The notes under the pieces: model-generated
What the model saw: the letters and a program-made list of their open reading frames with translations, nothing else
Told to the model about the DNA's origin: nothing
Database searches by the model: none
Made by a program: the position numbers and the translations under genes
Assembly (NCBI GenBank): GCA_030729925.1
Contig: JANQWK010000030.1
Span: 1 to 64,000 of the forward strand
Length of the DNA stretch: 64,000 nt
DNA from: Saprospiraceae bacterium
GTDB lineage: Bacteria; Bacteroidota; Bacteroidia; Chitinophagales; Saprospiraceae
Reading direction: 5' to 3'
Shown: positions 1 to 8,585 of the stretch, piece after piece
Position numbering within the stretch: position 1 is the stretch's first letter
Layout of the letters: every line of letters begins with the position of its first letter

Positions 1-1
1 T

Positions 2-1942
2 ACCCAGAAAAGCATAGAAGCAGTGATGGAGGCTGCCCGCATAGAGGAGGTGGTCAGGGATTATGTAGATCTAAGGCGCAGAGGTACCAATCTGATTGGA
101 CTCTGCCCTTTCCATTCCGAAAAGACACCTTCATTTTCGGTTTCTCCTGCAAAGAATATCTTTAAGTGCTTTGGTTGTGGTAAGGGCGGAGATGCTGTTC
201 ATTTTTTGATGGAACACGATCATTTGTCTTTTGCGGATGCGATCCGGCAATTGGCCGAGCGTTTTCAGGTGCCGCTTGAAGAGACCAAGCCTTCCCCGGA
301 ATGGGCTGCCCAACAACAGGCAGAGGAGTCTCTTTTTGTGGTGAACCAATTTGCACGGGATTTTTTTGTGCGCCAGCTTTGGGACACAGATATGGGAAAG
401 AGCGTTGGGCTGAGTTATTTTCGATCCAGAGGTTTTTCAGAAGAAACCATTCGGAAGTTCCAGCTGGGGTTTGCGCCCGATAAATACGACCTACTTTATC
501 AAGATGCCCAAAAGGCTGGATTTTCTGCCGATCAGTTGCAGCAATTGGGGCTGGTTTCCGCCCAGGGACGAGATTTTTTCAGGGGCAGGGCTATGTTTGC
601 CATACACAACGGATCCGGGAAGGTCATTGGCTTCGGAGGGCGGATACTCAATGCTACAGCTCAGGCTCCCAAGTACATCAATACCCCGGAAACCGAAATT
701 TACCACAAGAGCGAGGTACTTTACGGCCTGTTTTTTGCCAAAAAGGCCATCCGTGCCATGGATACCTGTATCCTGGTGGAGGGTTATACCGATGTGGTTT
801 CTCTGCATCAAGCTGGTATTGAGCACGTAGTAGCTGCTTCAGGTACGGCCTTGACAAGCGATCAAATTCGGTTGATCAAGCGACATACCCGCAATGTGCT
901 GATGCTTTTTGATGGTGATCAGGCTGGTATCAAGGCAGCTATGCGAGGACTTCTGTTGCTGCTCGAGGAAGGAATGGCCGTCAAAATTGTATTGTTGCCT
1001 CCTTCAGAAGACCCCGACTCTTATGTCAAACAACTTGGCGCGGAGGGCTTCAAGTCATTTTTGGAAACAGCCGCCGAGGATTTTATTTTACATACCCTGA
1101 ATGCGGTTGACCAAGAGGCCGGAAAGGATCCTGTAAAAAAAGCAACCTTGGTTAAAGAGGTGTTGCATACGATAAGTTTGATTCCGGATGCGCTCCAACG
1201 GTCTATCTATATCAGAGAGGCTGCTGCCAAACTCGGATTAGAGGAACAATTGATTCACCTGGAAGTGAATAAGGCTATCCTTCAGGCTCGGAACAAAAGA
1301 CCAGTGGACAGGCAATCGCAGACACCTCCTGTACTGGATACGCCTGAAGATGTGGCCGCAACCCGACTTGCAGCACAGCAAGAAAAGGTTGCCGTTGTTA
1401 CGGATGAACACCAGGAAAGAGAGATAGTCCGGATTCTGATCAGTTTTGGAGACCGGATCTTCGACCCTGCCAGCAATTTGGTTCTGGGAGATTACCTCCT
1501 GGAAGAATTAGCGGATATCCTGGATACCTTCGAACACCCCGCCTATCGGGAGTTCGTGGAGTTTTACCGGGATTTGCGACAAACGACCACCGTTCCTACT
1601 GAGCGTTACTTTATAACCCATACCGACAGAAAAATAAGTCAACTGGCGATTGATCTGGTTAGCTCACCCTTTGAACTTAGCGAAAACTGGGAAAAAATGT
1701 GGGAAATATTTCTGCAGACCCAAAAACCCCCGGATGAAAATTTCATCAAAGATGCCTCCCAGGCATTGTTGCGCTTCAAACTGCGAAAAGTTATGGCCAG
1801 CTGCGCAGAAAATCAACGGAGGATCGAGCGGTATAACGAGGAAGGCGATTTCGAAAAGGTGGTTTTTCACCTTAAGGTGCAAAAAAAACTAATCAGCCTG
1901 CGCAATGAAATTGCCGGCGAATTGGGAACGGTTGTGCTGTAA
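2..1942 (+). CDS. dnaG: DNA primase DnaG, 5'-truncated by the window edge
   Basis: Makes the RNA primers for chromosome replication and works with the replicative helicase. The frame is open from base 2, and the residues before the first in-window start (GTG at 23) already match the conserved N-terminus, so the true start lies a few codons left of the window. Visible in order: a CHC2 zinc-binding domain (CPFH, then CFGC) just after the start; the primase catalytic core; a TOPRIM domain with the acidic motifs VEGYTD and DGDQAG near residues 250-300; and a C-terminal helical region of about 200 residues that would bind the helicase. Length is normal for a DnaG. It converges on the aldolase gene across a hairpin. 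Identification is secure; only the start is missing. Confidence 0.97.
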   Translation, partial: TQKSIEAVMEAARIEEVVRDYVDLRRRGTNLIGLCPFHSEKTPSFSVSPAKNIFKCFGCGKGGDAVHFLMEHDHLSFADAIRQLAERFQVPLEETKPSPEWAAQQQAEESLFVVNQFARDFFVRQLWDTDMGKSVGLSYFRSRGFSEETIRKFQLGFAPDKYDLLYQDAQKAGFSADQLQQLGLVSAQGRDFFRGRAMFAIHNGSGKVIGFGGRILNATAQAPKYINTPETEIYHKSEVLYGLFFAKKAIRAMDTCILVEGYTDVVSLHQAGIEHVVAASGTALTSDQIRLIKRHTRNVLMLFDGDQAGIKAAMRGLLLLLEEGMAVKIVLLPPSEDPDSYVKQLGAEGFKSFLETAAEDFILHTLNAVDQEAGKDPVKKATLVKEVLHTISLIPDALQRSIYIREAAAKLGLEEQLIHLEVNKAILQARNKRPVDRQSQTPPVLDTPEDVAATRLAAQQEKVAVVTDEHQEREIVRILISFGDRIFDPASNLVLGDYLLEELADILDTFEHPAYREFVEFYRDLRQTTTVPTERYFITHTDRKISQLAIDLVSSPFELSENWEKMWEIFLQTQKPPDENFIKDASQALLRFKLRKVMASCAENQRRIERYNEEGDFEKVVFHLKVQKKLISLRNEIAGELGTVVL

Positions 1943-1948
1943 AACAAA

Positions 1949-1974
1949 GCGCCGGAATGCTGACATCCCGGCGC
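1949..1974 (-). terminator. Hairpin terminator between dnaG and aldolase genes
   Basis: GCGCCGG (1949-1955) pairs with CCGGCGC (1968-1974); an inner ATG/CAT extends the stem past one mismatch to a CTGA loop. On the minus strand it is followed by TTTGTTTT, so it is a good intrinsic terminator for the aldolase transcript. On the plus strand the T-run is weak, so it may end dnaG only partly. Confidence 0.75.
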
Positions 1975-1984
1975 CTGTGCCATC

Positions 1985-3061
1985 TTATTTATTTCTGCCA
2001 ATGCAGTTGAGGTCTTCAAAAGCTTCGGTAAGCCGTTTTTGCACAGCTTTTTCAGATGCCCGCAACCACTGGCGTGGATCGTAATATTTTTTATTGGGCT
2101 TTTCTGCCCCATCCGGATTACCTATCTGCCCCTGCAAATAAGCCTGGTTCGTTTGGTAATAAGCGTGTAACCCATCCCAAAATGCCCATTGAATATCAGT
2201 GTCAATGTTCATTTTTACCGCGCCGTATCGGATGGCTTCCCGGATTTCTTCTCTGGAAGATCCTGATCCGCCGTGGAAAACAAAATTTACAGGATTTTCA
2301 CCGGTTCCAAATTTTGACTGGATATGATCCTGCGAATTTTTCAGAATGATTGGCTGCAAATGGACATTGCCCGGTTTATAGACTCCATGAACATTGCCAA
2401 ATGCAGCAGCAACCGTAAAGCGGTTACTCACGGCACTCAGATGTTCGTAGGCATAAGCTACTTCCTCCGGTTGTGTATATAAGCGAGAACTGTCCACCCC
2501 TGTATTGTCCACTCCGTCTTCTTCCCCTCCGGTGACACCAAGTTCAATTTCAAGGGTCATACCCAATGGCGCCATTCGCTTTAGAAAAGCCACAGAGGTC
2601 TCCATGTTTTCCTCTAAAGATTCTTCCGACAAATCCAACATGTGAGAGCTAAACAATGGGTAGCCCCGTTCTTCAAAAAACTGTTCCCCTGCATCCAGCA
2701 AGCCCTCCACCCAGGGAAGAATGTTTCTGGCACAGTGGTCGGTATGCAAAATAACACTTACGCCGTAAGCCTTAGCAAGTGTATGTACATGCATAGCACC
2801 TGAAATAGAACCCAGGATAGCAGCTTTTTGTCCGTCGTTGGGCAAACCCTTGCCAGCGAAAAAATGCGCGCCACCATTGGAAAACTGGATGACCACAGGT
2901 GAATTGACCGCTTTGGCCGTCTCTAACACCGCATTGATGGTATTGGTACCCGTTACATTAACCGCTGGGAGGGCAAAATCATGCTGGTTGGCATAATTAA
3001 GCAATTCAGTGACCTCATCGCCGTGCAATACGCCCGGACGGAATTTTGTAGCTGAAGACAT
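1985..3061 (-). CDS. fbaA: Class II fructose-bisphosphate aldolase
   Basis: Zinc-dependent cleavage and formation of fructose 1,6-bisphosphate from DHAP and glyceraldehyde 3-phosphate in glycolysis and gluconeogenesis, in the cytoplasm. The 358-residue protein has the class IIA pattern: TDHC at residues 107-110 (active-site Asp and zinc His), an acidic EIELGVTGGEEDG segment, AAFGNVHG with a zinc His, FHGGSGS phosphate binding, and a KMNIDTD strand near the C-terminus. Length fits the long E. coli-type class IIA enzymes. It is transcribed leftward, 59 bp downstream of trxB, and ends at a hairpin. Its ATG lacks a Shine-Dalgarno sequence, as usual in this window. Confidence 0.96.
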   Translation of the reverse strand: MSSATKFRPGVLHGDEVTELLNYANQHDFALPAVNVTGTNTINAVLETAKAVNSPVVIQFSNGGAHFFAGKGLPNDGQKAAILGSISGAMHVHTLAKAYGVSVILHTDHCARNILPWVEGLLDAGEQFFEERGYPLFSSHMLDLSEESLEENMETSVAFLKRMAPLGMTLEIELGVTGGEEDGVDNTGVDSSRLYTQPEEVAYAYEHLSAVSNRFTVAAAFGNVHGVYKPGNVHLQPIILKNSQDHIQSKFGTGENPVNFVFHGGSGSSREEIREAIRYGAVKMNIDTDIQWAFWDGLHAYYQTNQAYLQGQIGNPDGAEKPNKKYYDPRQWLRASEKAVQKRLTEAFEDLNCIGRNK

Positions 3062-3120
3062 ATTCCTTTACTTTTTGTGATACATTCGATTTGAACGCAA
3101 GGTAAGGATTTATATGTTAA

Positions 3121-4059
3121 TCAGATAAGACCTTTTTCGGTCAGATACCTTTCCGCATCCAGTGCTGCCATACATCCTGTACCCGCTGCAGTTACCGCTT
3201 GTCTATATACTTTATCCTGTGCATCCCCACTCGCAAAAACTCCCTCAATATTGGTTTTGGAAGTTCCCGGTTTGGTAATCAGATACCCCGTGTCATCCAT
3301 ATCGAGCCAACCTTTAAAGAGGTCTGTGTTCGGCTTATGACCAATTGCCACAAATAAACCTTTTACTGCAATAGTTGATTTTTCGCCGGTTTTATTGTTG
3401 ACGACCTCAATGCCTTCCACCACTTTATCACCAATGATTTCGGTGATTTCAGTATTCCAATGCATCTGAATTTTCTCGTTGTTGATCACCCTTTCCTGCA
3501 TGATTTTGGAAGCCCGCAGCTCATCCCTTCTTACCAGCATGTGTACTTTTGGACACAGTTTAGCGAGATAGGTGGCTTCCTCCGCAGCGGTGTCGCCGCC
3601 ACCCACAATAGCTACTTCCATTCCTCGGAAAAAGAAACCATCACAAACTGCACAGGCACTTACTCCGCCCCCAGTGGTCGCTAAGCGGTGCTCTGATTCA
3701 AGTCCAAGCCACTTGGCACTCGCGCCGGTGGAAATAATCACACTGTCTGCTTCGATTTCATGGCCGGATTCGGTCCAAAGTTTATGGACTGGTCCGGAAA
3801 AATCCACTTTTTCGATCATTTCATACCGAACATCAGTCCCAAAACGCTCGGCTTGTTTTCTGAAATCTTCCATCATCTCCGGGCCCATGATACCATCTGG
3901 ATAACCAGGGTAGTTTTCCACGTCAGTGGTGATCGTAAGCTGTCCTCCCGGTTGAGAACCCGTGTACAAAACAGGAGCTACGCCAGCACGGGCCGCATAC
4001 ACAGCAGCGGTATAACCTGCAGGTCCGGATCCGATGATGACACATTTTATTTTTTCCAT
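3121..4059 (-). CDS. trxB: Thioredoxin reductase (NADPH)
   Basis: FAD flavoprotein that passes electrons from NADPH to thioredoxin. An N-terminal FAD-binding GSGPAGYTAA starts at residue 10, the redox-active pair CAVC is at residues 136-139, the NADPH-binding GGGDTA follows at 153-158, and a C-terminal FAD motif (ASGDAQD) closes the fold. At 312 residues it is the low-molecular-weight bacterial type. A candidate promoter sits about 50 bp upstream, divergent from the subtilase gene. It may share some transcription with the aldolase gene downstream, but the 59 bp gap leaves that open. Confidence 0.96.
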   Translation of the reverse strand: MEKIKCVIIGSGPAGYTAAVYAARAGVAPVLYTGSQPGGQLTITTDVENYPGYPDGIMGPEMMEDFRKQAERFGTDVRYEMIEKVDFSGPVHKLWTESGHEIEADSVIISTGASAKWLGLESEHRLATTGGGVSACAVCDGFFFRGMEVAIVGGGDTAAEEATYLAKLCPKVHMLVRRDELRASKIMQERVINNEKIQMHWNTEITEIIGDKVVEGIEVVNNKTGEKSTIAVKGLFVAIGHKPNTDLFKGWLDMDDTGYLITKPGTSKTNIEGVFASGDAQDKVYRQAVTAAGTGCMAALDAERYLTEKGLI

Positions 4060-4109
4060 AATAAGAGGTGTTGTGGTGTGTTTAAGGATGAATAAGTTAA
4101 TTCGGGATG

Positions 4110-4141
4110 CAAAGGTGCAACCCGATTTTGTTTTTTACAGG
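4110..4141 (-). promoter_or_regulatory. Candidate Bacteroidota promoter for trxB
   Basis: On the minus strand CACCTTTG (4117 to 4110) is one mismatch from the TAnnTTTG -7 consensus, and CCTG lies 20 bp upstream (4138-4141) where TTTG is expected. The inferred start would give a leader of roughly 45 nt. Pattern match only. Confidence 0.4.
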
Positions 4142-4205
4142 GACTAAAATCACAAAAGATCTGGATTTGAACAAATTTTTGACAAATCCGGTTGTCTTTA
4201 CCTCA

Positions 4206-4236
4206 TTGAATTACTGGCGATAGTCCTATACCTTTG
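4206..4236 (+). promoter_or_regulatory. Bacteroidota-type promoter for the subtilase gene
   Basis: TACCTTTG (4229-4236) matches TAnnTTTG exactly, and TTG (4206-4208) lies 20 bp upstream. The predicted start is only about 10 nt before the ATG at 4253, so the leader would be nearly absent. Confidence 0.6.
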
Positions 4237-4252
4237 TTGAAAGTCACTTTTT

Positions 4253-5791
4253 ATGGTAACAGGTATCTTTCTTTTTTCAGTTGGAATTTCCATCCTCGCC
4301 CTATCCGTTTGGTTCAGGTTTGCCAAAACGGTATTGACAGCGGCTATCGCACAAAAGGTTCTCGGCCTGGCTTTGCTCTTCATGGGAGGCAGTAGCTTCT
4401 TTCTAGGTCTTCCATTCGAACAACAGGTTCAATATTTGTTGTTTGACCTGTTACTGATCGGACTATCCGGGGTGATCGGCGCACTTTTTGCCGCAAGGCC
4501 AAAAATTTTATCGAGCCTGGTGAGCGGGCTTATCTTATTGCTCTTTCCGCTACATAGGAACCTGTTATGGCCAAGCTATGCGCCATCCGGACTCGATCCT
4601 TCAGGAGAGCTATTGCTGTCGGTAAGCAATGGCAAGTTGTCTCCGAGTATCCAAAAAGTACTGGATAAGTGGGATGTACGTGCCATACCGGCGTTTTCGG
4701 TGGCTTCACCGGATATTACCAATTTGGATGATTATTGGGTGCTCGATGTTCCTGACCGACAAGCATCCAACATGGAAAGGATTATTGCAGCTGTTACAGG
4801 TCAGGCGGGAGTGGTTTGGCTCGAACCTAACGAAATCCTAACTTTAGACCACCAGGTGGCGCCACTTCGAAACCGCAATGCTCCTTCGTTGGTCAATGAT
4901 CCGGGAGTGGCACACCTTTGGGGCTTCGATCTGATGGAGATGGAAAAGTTCTACCAGCTGCTGGAGTCCGGCGAAGTGCAAGTGCGCCAAAAAGCCTTGA
5001 TTGCGATTTTGGATTCCGGGGTTGACGCGGACCACGAGGATATAAGTGATAATTACATGTCAACAAAAGCTGCGTATGACAAAGATCCCCTCGGACACGG
5101 TACGCATTGCGCAGGGATTGCAGGTGCTGTTTCCAACAATGGAAAAGGAATTGCTTCTTTTTCGCTGGATAATGAATTTGTACAGATTACCAGTATAAAA
5201 GTATTGGGCGCTAATGGCTCGGGTACCCAGAAAGGGATTATCGCCGGAATTATTGAGGCGGCTGACAGGGGAGCGGCGGTTATTTCGATGAGTCTGGGAG
5301 GAAGATCTACCCAAAGCAGACAGCAAGCTTATCAGGACGCGGTTAAGTATGCTTCGCAAAAAGGTGCCGTCGTGGTTGCTGCTGCCGGCAATTCCGGACA
5401 AAATGCTAAAGATTATGCGCCGGTAAATACACCCGGGGTTATTGGGGTAGCCGCGCTGGATACCCTGGGTAGAAAAGCGGGTTTTTCCAATACCGTTCAG
5501 GATATCCGGATGGCAGTAGCAGCTCCCGGAGTGCAAATTTACAGCACTATACCAGGCAATCAATACGCCAGTTTTAATGGCACCTCCATGGCTACTCCCC
5601 ATGTTGCAGGAGTCATTGGCTTGCTAAAGAGCATGAACCCCAACCTAAACACGCAGGAGGTGTTTGAACTTATCCATCAGACCGGAGCGGAGGTCGCGGA
5701 TGGTGATCTTACGGGTAGGGTTATGGTGCCTTATCGGGCAGTACAGGCCTTGTTGGAAAACAAGGTTATGGTTCCTCCGGCATCAGAATAA
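4253..5791 (+). CDS. Membrane-anchored subtilisin-family (S8) serine protease
   Basis: Probable cell-surface or periplasmic endopeptidase. The first about 105 residues hold three to four hydrophobic segments (about 3-20, 28-52, 60-80, 85-100) instead of a simple signal peptide. Then comes a region of about 95 residues that may be an I9-like prodomain, and the S8 domain from about 245. The catalytic triad is Asp254 (ILDSGVD), His282 (GHGTHC) and Ser445 (NGTSMATPHVAG), with oxyanion Asn380 (AAAGNSG), so the enzyme looks active. No C-terminal T9SS sorting domain is seen; the protein stops about 65 residues after the serine. The ATG follows a good promoter by 17 bp. The 3' end overlaps the convergent M16 gene by 26 bp. 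Substrate unknown. Confidence 0.88.
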   Translation: MVTGIFLFSVGISILALSVWFRFAKTVLTAAIAQKVLGLALLFMGGSSFFLGLPFEQQVQYLLFDLLLIGLSGVIGALFAARPKILSSLVSGLILLLFPLHRNLLWPSYAPSGLDPSGELLLSVSNGKLSPSIQKVLDKWDVRAIPAFSVASPDITNLDDYWVLDVPDRQASNMERIIAAVTGQAGVVWLEPNEILTLDHQVAPLRNRNAPSLVNDPGVAHLWGFDLMEMEKFYQLLESGEVQVRQKALIAILDSGVDADHEDISDNYMSTKAAYDKDPLGHGTHCAGIAGAVSNNGKGIASFSLDNEFVQITSIKVLGANGSGTQKGIIAGIIEAADRGAAVISMSLGGRSTQSRQQAYQDAVKYASQKGAVVVAAAGNSGQNAKDYAPVNTPGVIGVAALDTLGRKAGFSNTVQDIRMAVAAPGVQIYSTIPGNQYASFNGTSMATPHVAGVIGLLKSMNPNLNTQEVFELIHQTGAEVADGDLTGRVMVPYRAVQALLENKVMVPPASE

Positions 5792-8558
5792 AGCGGTGAT
5801 GGTTGGGTGTGCTAAAAATAAACCGGGAAGTGCTGGAAAGGTCTTCCCGGGTAAGTTCCCGGATATTGTTTTCCAGACTTTCAGGCCTGAACCCGTCCAA
5901 CGGGAGCCCATACTGGTACCTCAAGCTAATTTGCTGGAGCCAAAATTCGTTTTTCTCTAAGCCTTCTTTTCTTTCCTGGCGTTGGATCTCGAAGATGCTG
6001 TTCAGGGTTTGCATATCTGCCGACCCCGATTGAAGTTGGGCTATTTCCTGATGCACTGCAGCTATTAATTCTTCTACCCGCTCCGGTGAACAATCAAAAT
6101 TCAGGGTAACCCGGTATGTTTCCTTGGGAAGGGCAAACAGGCTACTGTTGAGATTGACTCCGTAAACCGCCCCCAGATCCTCCCGGAGGTTTTCGCGAAG
6201 CCGGGTATTCAGATAGGCAACCAAGGTATAAAACCGGTATCGTTCTTTGCTATTGCTGTACGGGAAATCGCCATGCCAGGTGAGATCTACCCTTGCACGC
6301 GGCGCCGAACCCCTCACGATAGTACTGTCTATCTTGCCTTCTGCCAGATCTGCCTTTACATCCAACCAGCTCTCGCGCCGACCCAGGCTGGGAAGATTCC
6401 CCAAATAACGGGGGAGGAGGGTTCTTGCTTGCACCGTGTCTATGTTGCCTACAAATAAGAAAGTGAAATCACTGGCATCTGCAAAACGCTCGCGGAAAAT
6501 TTGCCAGGAACCCTCAGCCGTCCATTGATCTACATCCGATTCCCGTAGCACGGCCTGTCTGCGCGGATGATCCTGATATTTGAGTCTGCGCATGACAGCT
6601 GCAAAATAATAGTAAGGATTGTCCAGCATATTTTTCAGGACGGTCTTTTGCCGGGATTTCATAGAGGCCAGAGCGGTTGCGTCTTTGCCGGGACTGGTAA
6701 AATACAGGTAAGTTAGTTGCAATAGAATTTCAAGGTCATCCGGTGAAGCGTATCCGCCAAAACCCTCGAATAGTTCTGAAATATAAGGACTAAGTCCCGC
6801 CTTTTTACCCCGGAGAAATTTATCCCGCGCTACGGCATCTATGCCGTCAAAGCCACTCATTTGGACCAGATTTGCCGCGTTACTCGCCAATTGGTAAAGA
6901 GCGTCGGGATATAAGGATGTTCCGCCCGGACTAAAGGCACTTACCAGGATTTCGTCGTTTTTAAAATTGGTAGGTTTTAGCAAAATGGTAACCCCATTTT
7001 GTAAGCGCCAGGTAATATGTCCTGTTTCCGGGTGGTACTGCTCTTCCATGATGTTCCCGTCTGGCAGTGGTATATCCAACAAGGAGGTTATTTGTCCGGG
7101 TTCTTCATAGGGTACTGGGGTCAGGGTGTCGTAAATAGCATGCCATTGGACCAGGGAACTGGAATCCGGCAATAAGTGAGCGACCTTTGAAGGGGCCGTG
7201 ATCACCATTTTTATACTTGCAGCGTTGAGCCAATCAGCGGCCAGTAACCGAATATCTTCCGGGGAAATATCGGCAAGTAAATCCTGATACAAGCCAAGGG
7301 TTTGTTCGGGCGATAAAACCGGGCTCCCCTTTAGAAAGTGTGCGGTCAATTGTGCAGCAAGTCTATTGGCAGGAAGTTTATCTGCTTCTTTTACCAATTC
7401 CCCGGCAGCTTGTAGGAGATCGTCTTTCTGGCGCTGCAATTCCTCTGGGAGGAATCCAAAAGCCAGCGCGTTATTGGTAAACTGCATCAGTAAGGTCAAG
7501 CCCTCTTGAAGTTGAGCGGGGTCTGCAGTAAGGCTGTATTGGTATTGGGATATATTGGCGAGATCATCTCCGAACCCCGCATAGGCAAAAGTAAAGGGTA
7601 CTTGATTTTGCTGGCTGTATGCGTAGAGTCGCTCATTGAGCATGCGGTTAAACAAATTCACCATGAGTTGTCTTCGGTAATCTGACAAGGTGCGCAAAGG
7701 TTGTTTGGGGCTGCGGTAAAGCACCTTCAGTTGGGTAGTGATAGCCTCTTCATCGGTGAAAATAGCGGCAGCTGTTTCCTGGGGTATAGGAACTTCATAG
7801 GTCTGAGCGGAGACAGGCGTTTTGGAAACAGGTATTTGGGAAAAGTATCGGCGAACCAAGTTTTCCATACTGTCCAGAGAAAGATCACCACTGATCACGA
7901 CGCCCATGGCATCTGGCTGATACCAGGATTGATAATAATCGCGAATGCGGGCAACCGAAACCGTGTCGAGCAAATCGGGATCCCCGATAGGGAGTCGGTC
8001 GGGGAAAAGAGATCCTGCATACAAAAAGGGAAAAACCTTGCGGGTAAGCCGCTCCTCGGGTCGCTGGCGAGATCGCCATTCTGCAATTACCACTCCCCGT
8101 TCCTTTTCCAGTTCCAACGAATCAAAAACAATCCCGGTAGCCCAGTCCACCAAAATTTGCATAGCCGTATCGAGCTGAGGGGGGATGTCTGTGCGTGCCT
8201 GCAACTGGTACACTGTTTCCTCAAAACCAGTGTAGGCATTCAGGTCGGCTCCGAACCTCGCTCCGGTAGATTCGATGTATCGGATGAGTTCATTTTGTTG
8301 AAATTGACGGGTTCCGTTGAAAGCCATGTGCTCCACCACGTGGGCCACTCCTTTCTGATCCTCTGCCTCCCGCAACGAACCCGTTTTGACAGCCAGTCGA
8401 AGTTCAATTTTGTCGGCAGGCTCCTGCGCATACTGTAAGAAATAACTCAAGCCATTATCAAGTCTGCCCGTTCTGATGGCGGGATCAAAAGGCAAATCTT
8501 GGGCAAAAAGCAAGGGTAACCAACATCCCCAGAGGAGTAGGACAAGGCTGCTGCGCAT
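5766..8558 (-). CDS. M16 (pitrilysin/insulinase-family) zinc metallopeptidase, secreted
   Basis: A 930-residue two-lobed M16 peptidase with a signal peptide (hydrophobic residues 4-19, cleavage near FAQ-D). The inverted zinc motif HVVEH is at residues 73-77, and a third ligand Glu is about 76 residues on, in the conserved EKERGVV stretch (Glu about 153), so the N-terminal lobe should be catalytic. The second half resembles the inactive lobe that closes over substrate. Family members degrade peptides in the periplasm; the substrate is not known here. It lies 27 bp downstream of ffh on the same strand and may be co-transcribed with it. The stop codon lies inside the end of the opposite-strand subtilase gene. 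Confidence 0.93.
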   Translation of the reverse strand: MRSSLVLLLWGCWLPLLFAQDLPFDPAIRTGRLDNGLSYFLQYAQEPADKIELRLAVKTGSLREAEDQKGVAHVVEHMAFNGTRQFQQNELIRYIESTGARFGADLNAYTGFEETVYQLQARTDIPPQLDTAMQILVDWATGIVFDSLELEKERGVVIAEWRSRQRPEERLTRKVFPFLYAGSLFPDRLPIGDPDLLDTVSVARIRDYYQSWYQPDAMGVVISGDLSLDSMENLVRRYFSQIPVSKTPVSAQTYEVPIPQETAAAIFTDEEAITTQLKVLYRSPKQPLRTLSDYRRQLMVNLFNRMLNERLYAYSQQNQVPFTFAYAGFGDDLANISQYQYSLTADPAQLQEGLTLLMQFTNNALAFGFLPEELQRQKDDLLQAAGELVKEADKLPANRLAAQLTAHFLKGSPVLSPEQTLGLYQDLLADISPEDIRLLAADWLNAASIKMVITAPSKVAHLLPDSSSLVQWHAIYDTLTPVPYEEPGQITSLLDIPLPDGNIMEEQYHPETGHITWRLQNGVTILLKPTNFKNDEILVSAFSPGGTSLYPDALYQLASNAANLVQMSGFDGIDAVARDKFLRGKKAGLSPYISELFEGFGGYASPDDLEILLQLTYLYFTSPGKDATALASMKSRQKTVLKNMLDNPYYYFAAVMRRLKYQDHPRRQAVLRESDVDQWTAEGSWQIFRERFADASDFTFLFVGNIDTVQARTLLPRYLGNLPSLGRRESWLDVKADLAEGKIDSTIVRGSAPRARVDLTWHGDFPYSNSKERYRFYTLVAYLNTRLRENLREDLGAVYGVNLNSSLFALPKETYRVTLNFDCSPERVEELIAAVHQEIAQLQSGSADMQTLNSIFEIQRQERKEGLEKNEFWLQQISLRYQYGLPLDGFRPESLENNIRELTREDLSSTSRFIFSTPNHHRFILMPEEP

Positions 8559-8585
8559 AGCAAGAAAGATAAAGTAAGTGATGAA

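Noticed and set aside
7701-8438. 245-codon open frame on the plus strand opposite the M16 peptidase gene
   Set aside because: It lies wholly antisense to a well-conserved gene, shows no domain, and reflects codon bias of the real gene.
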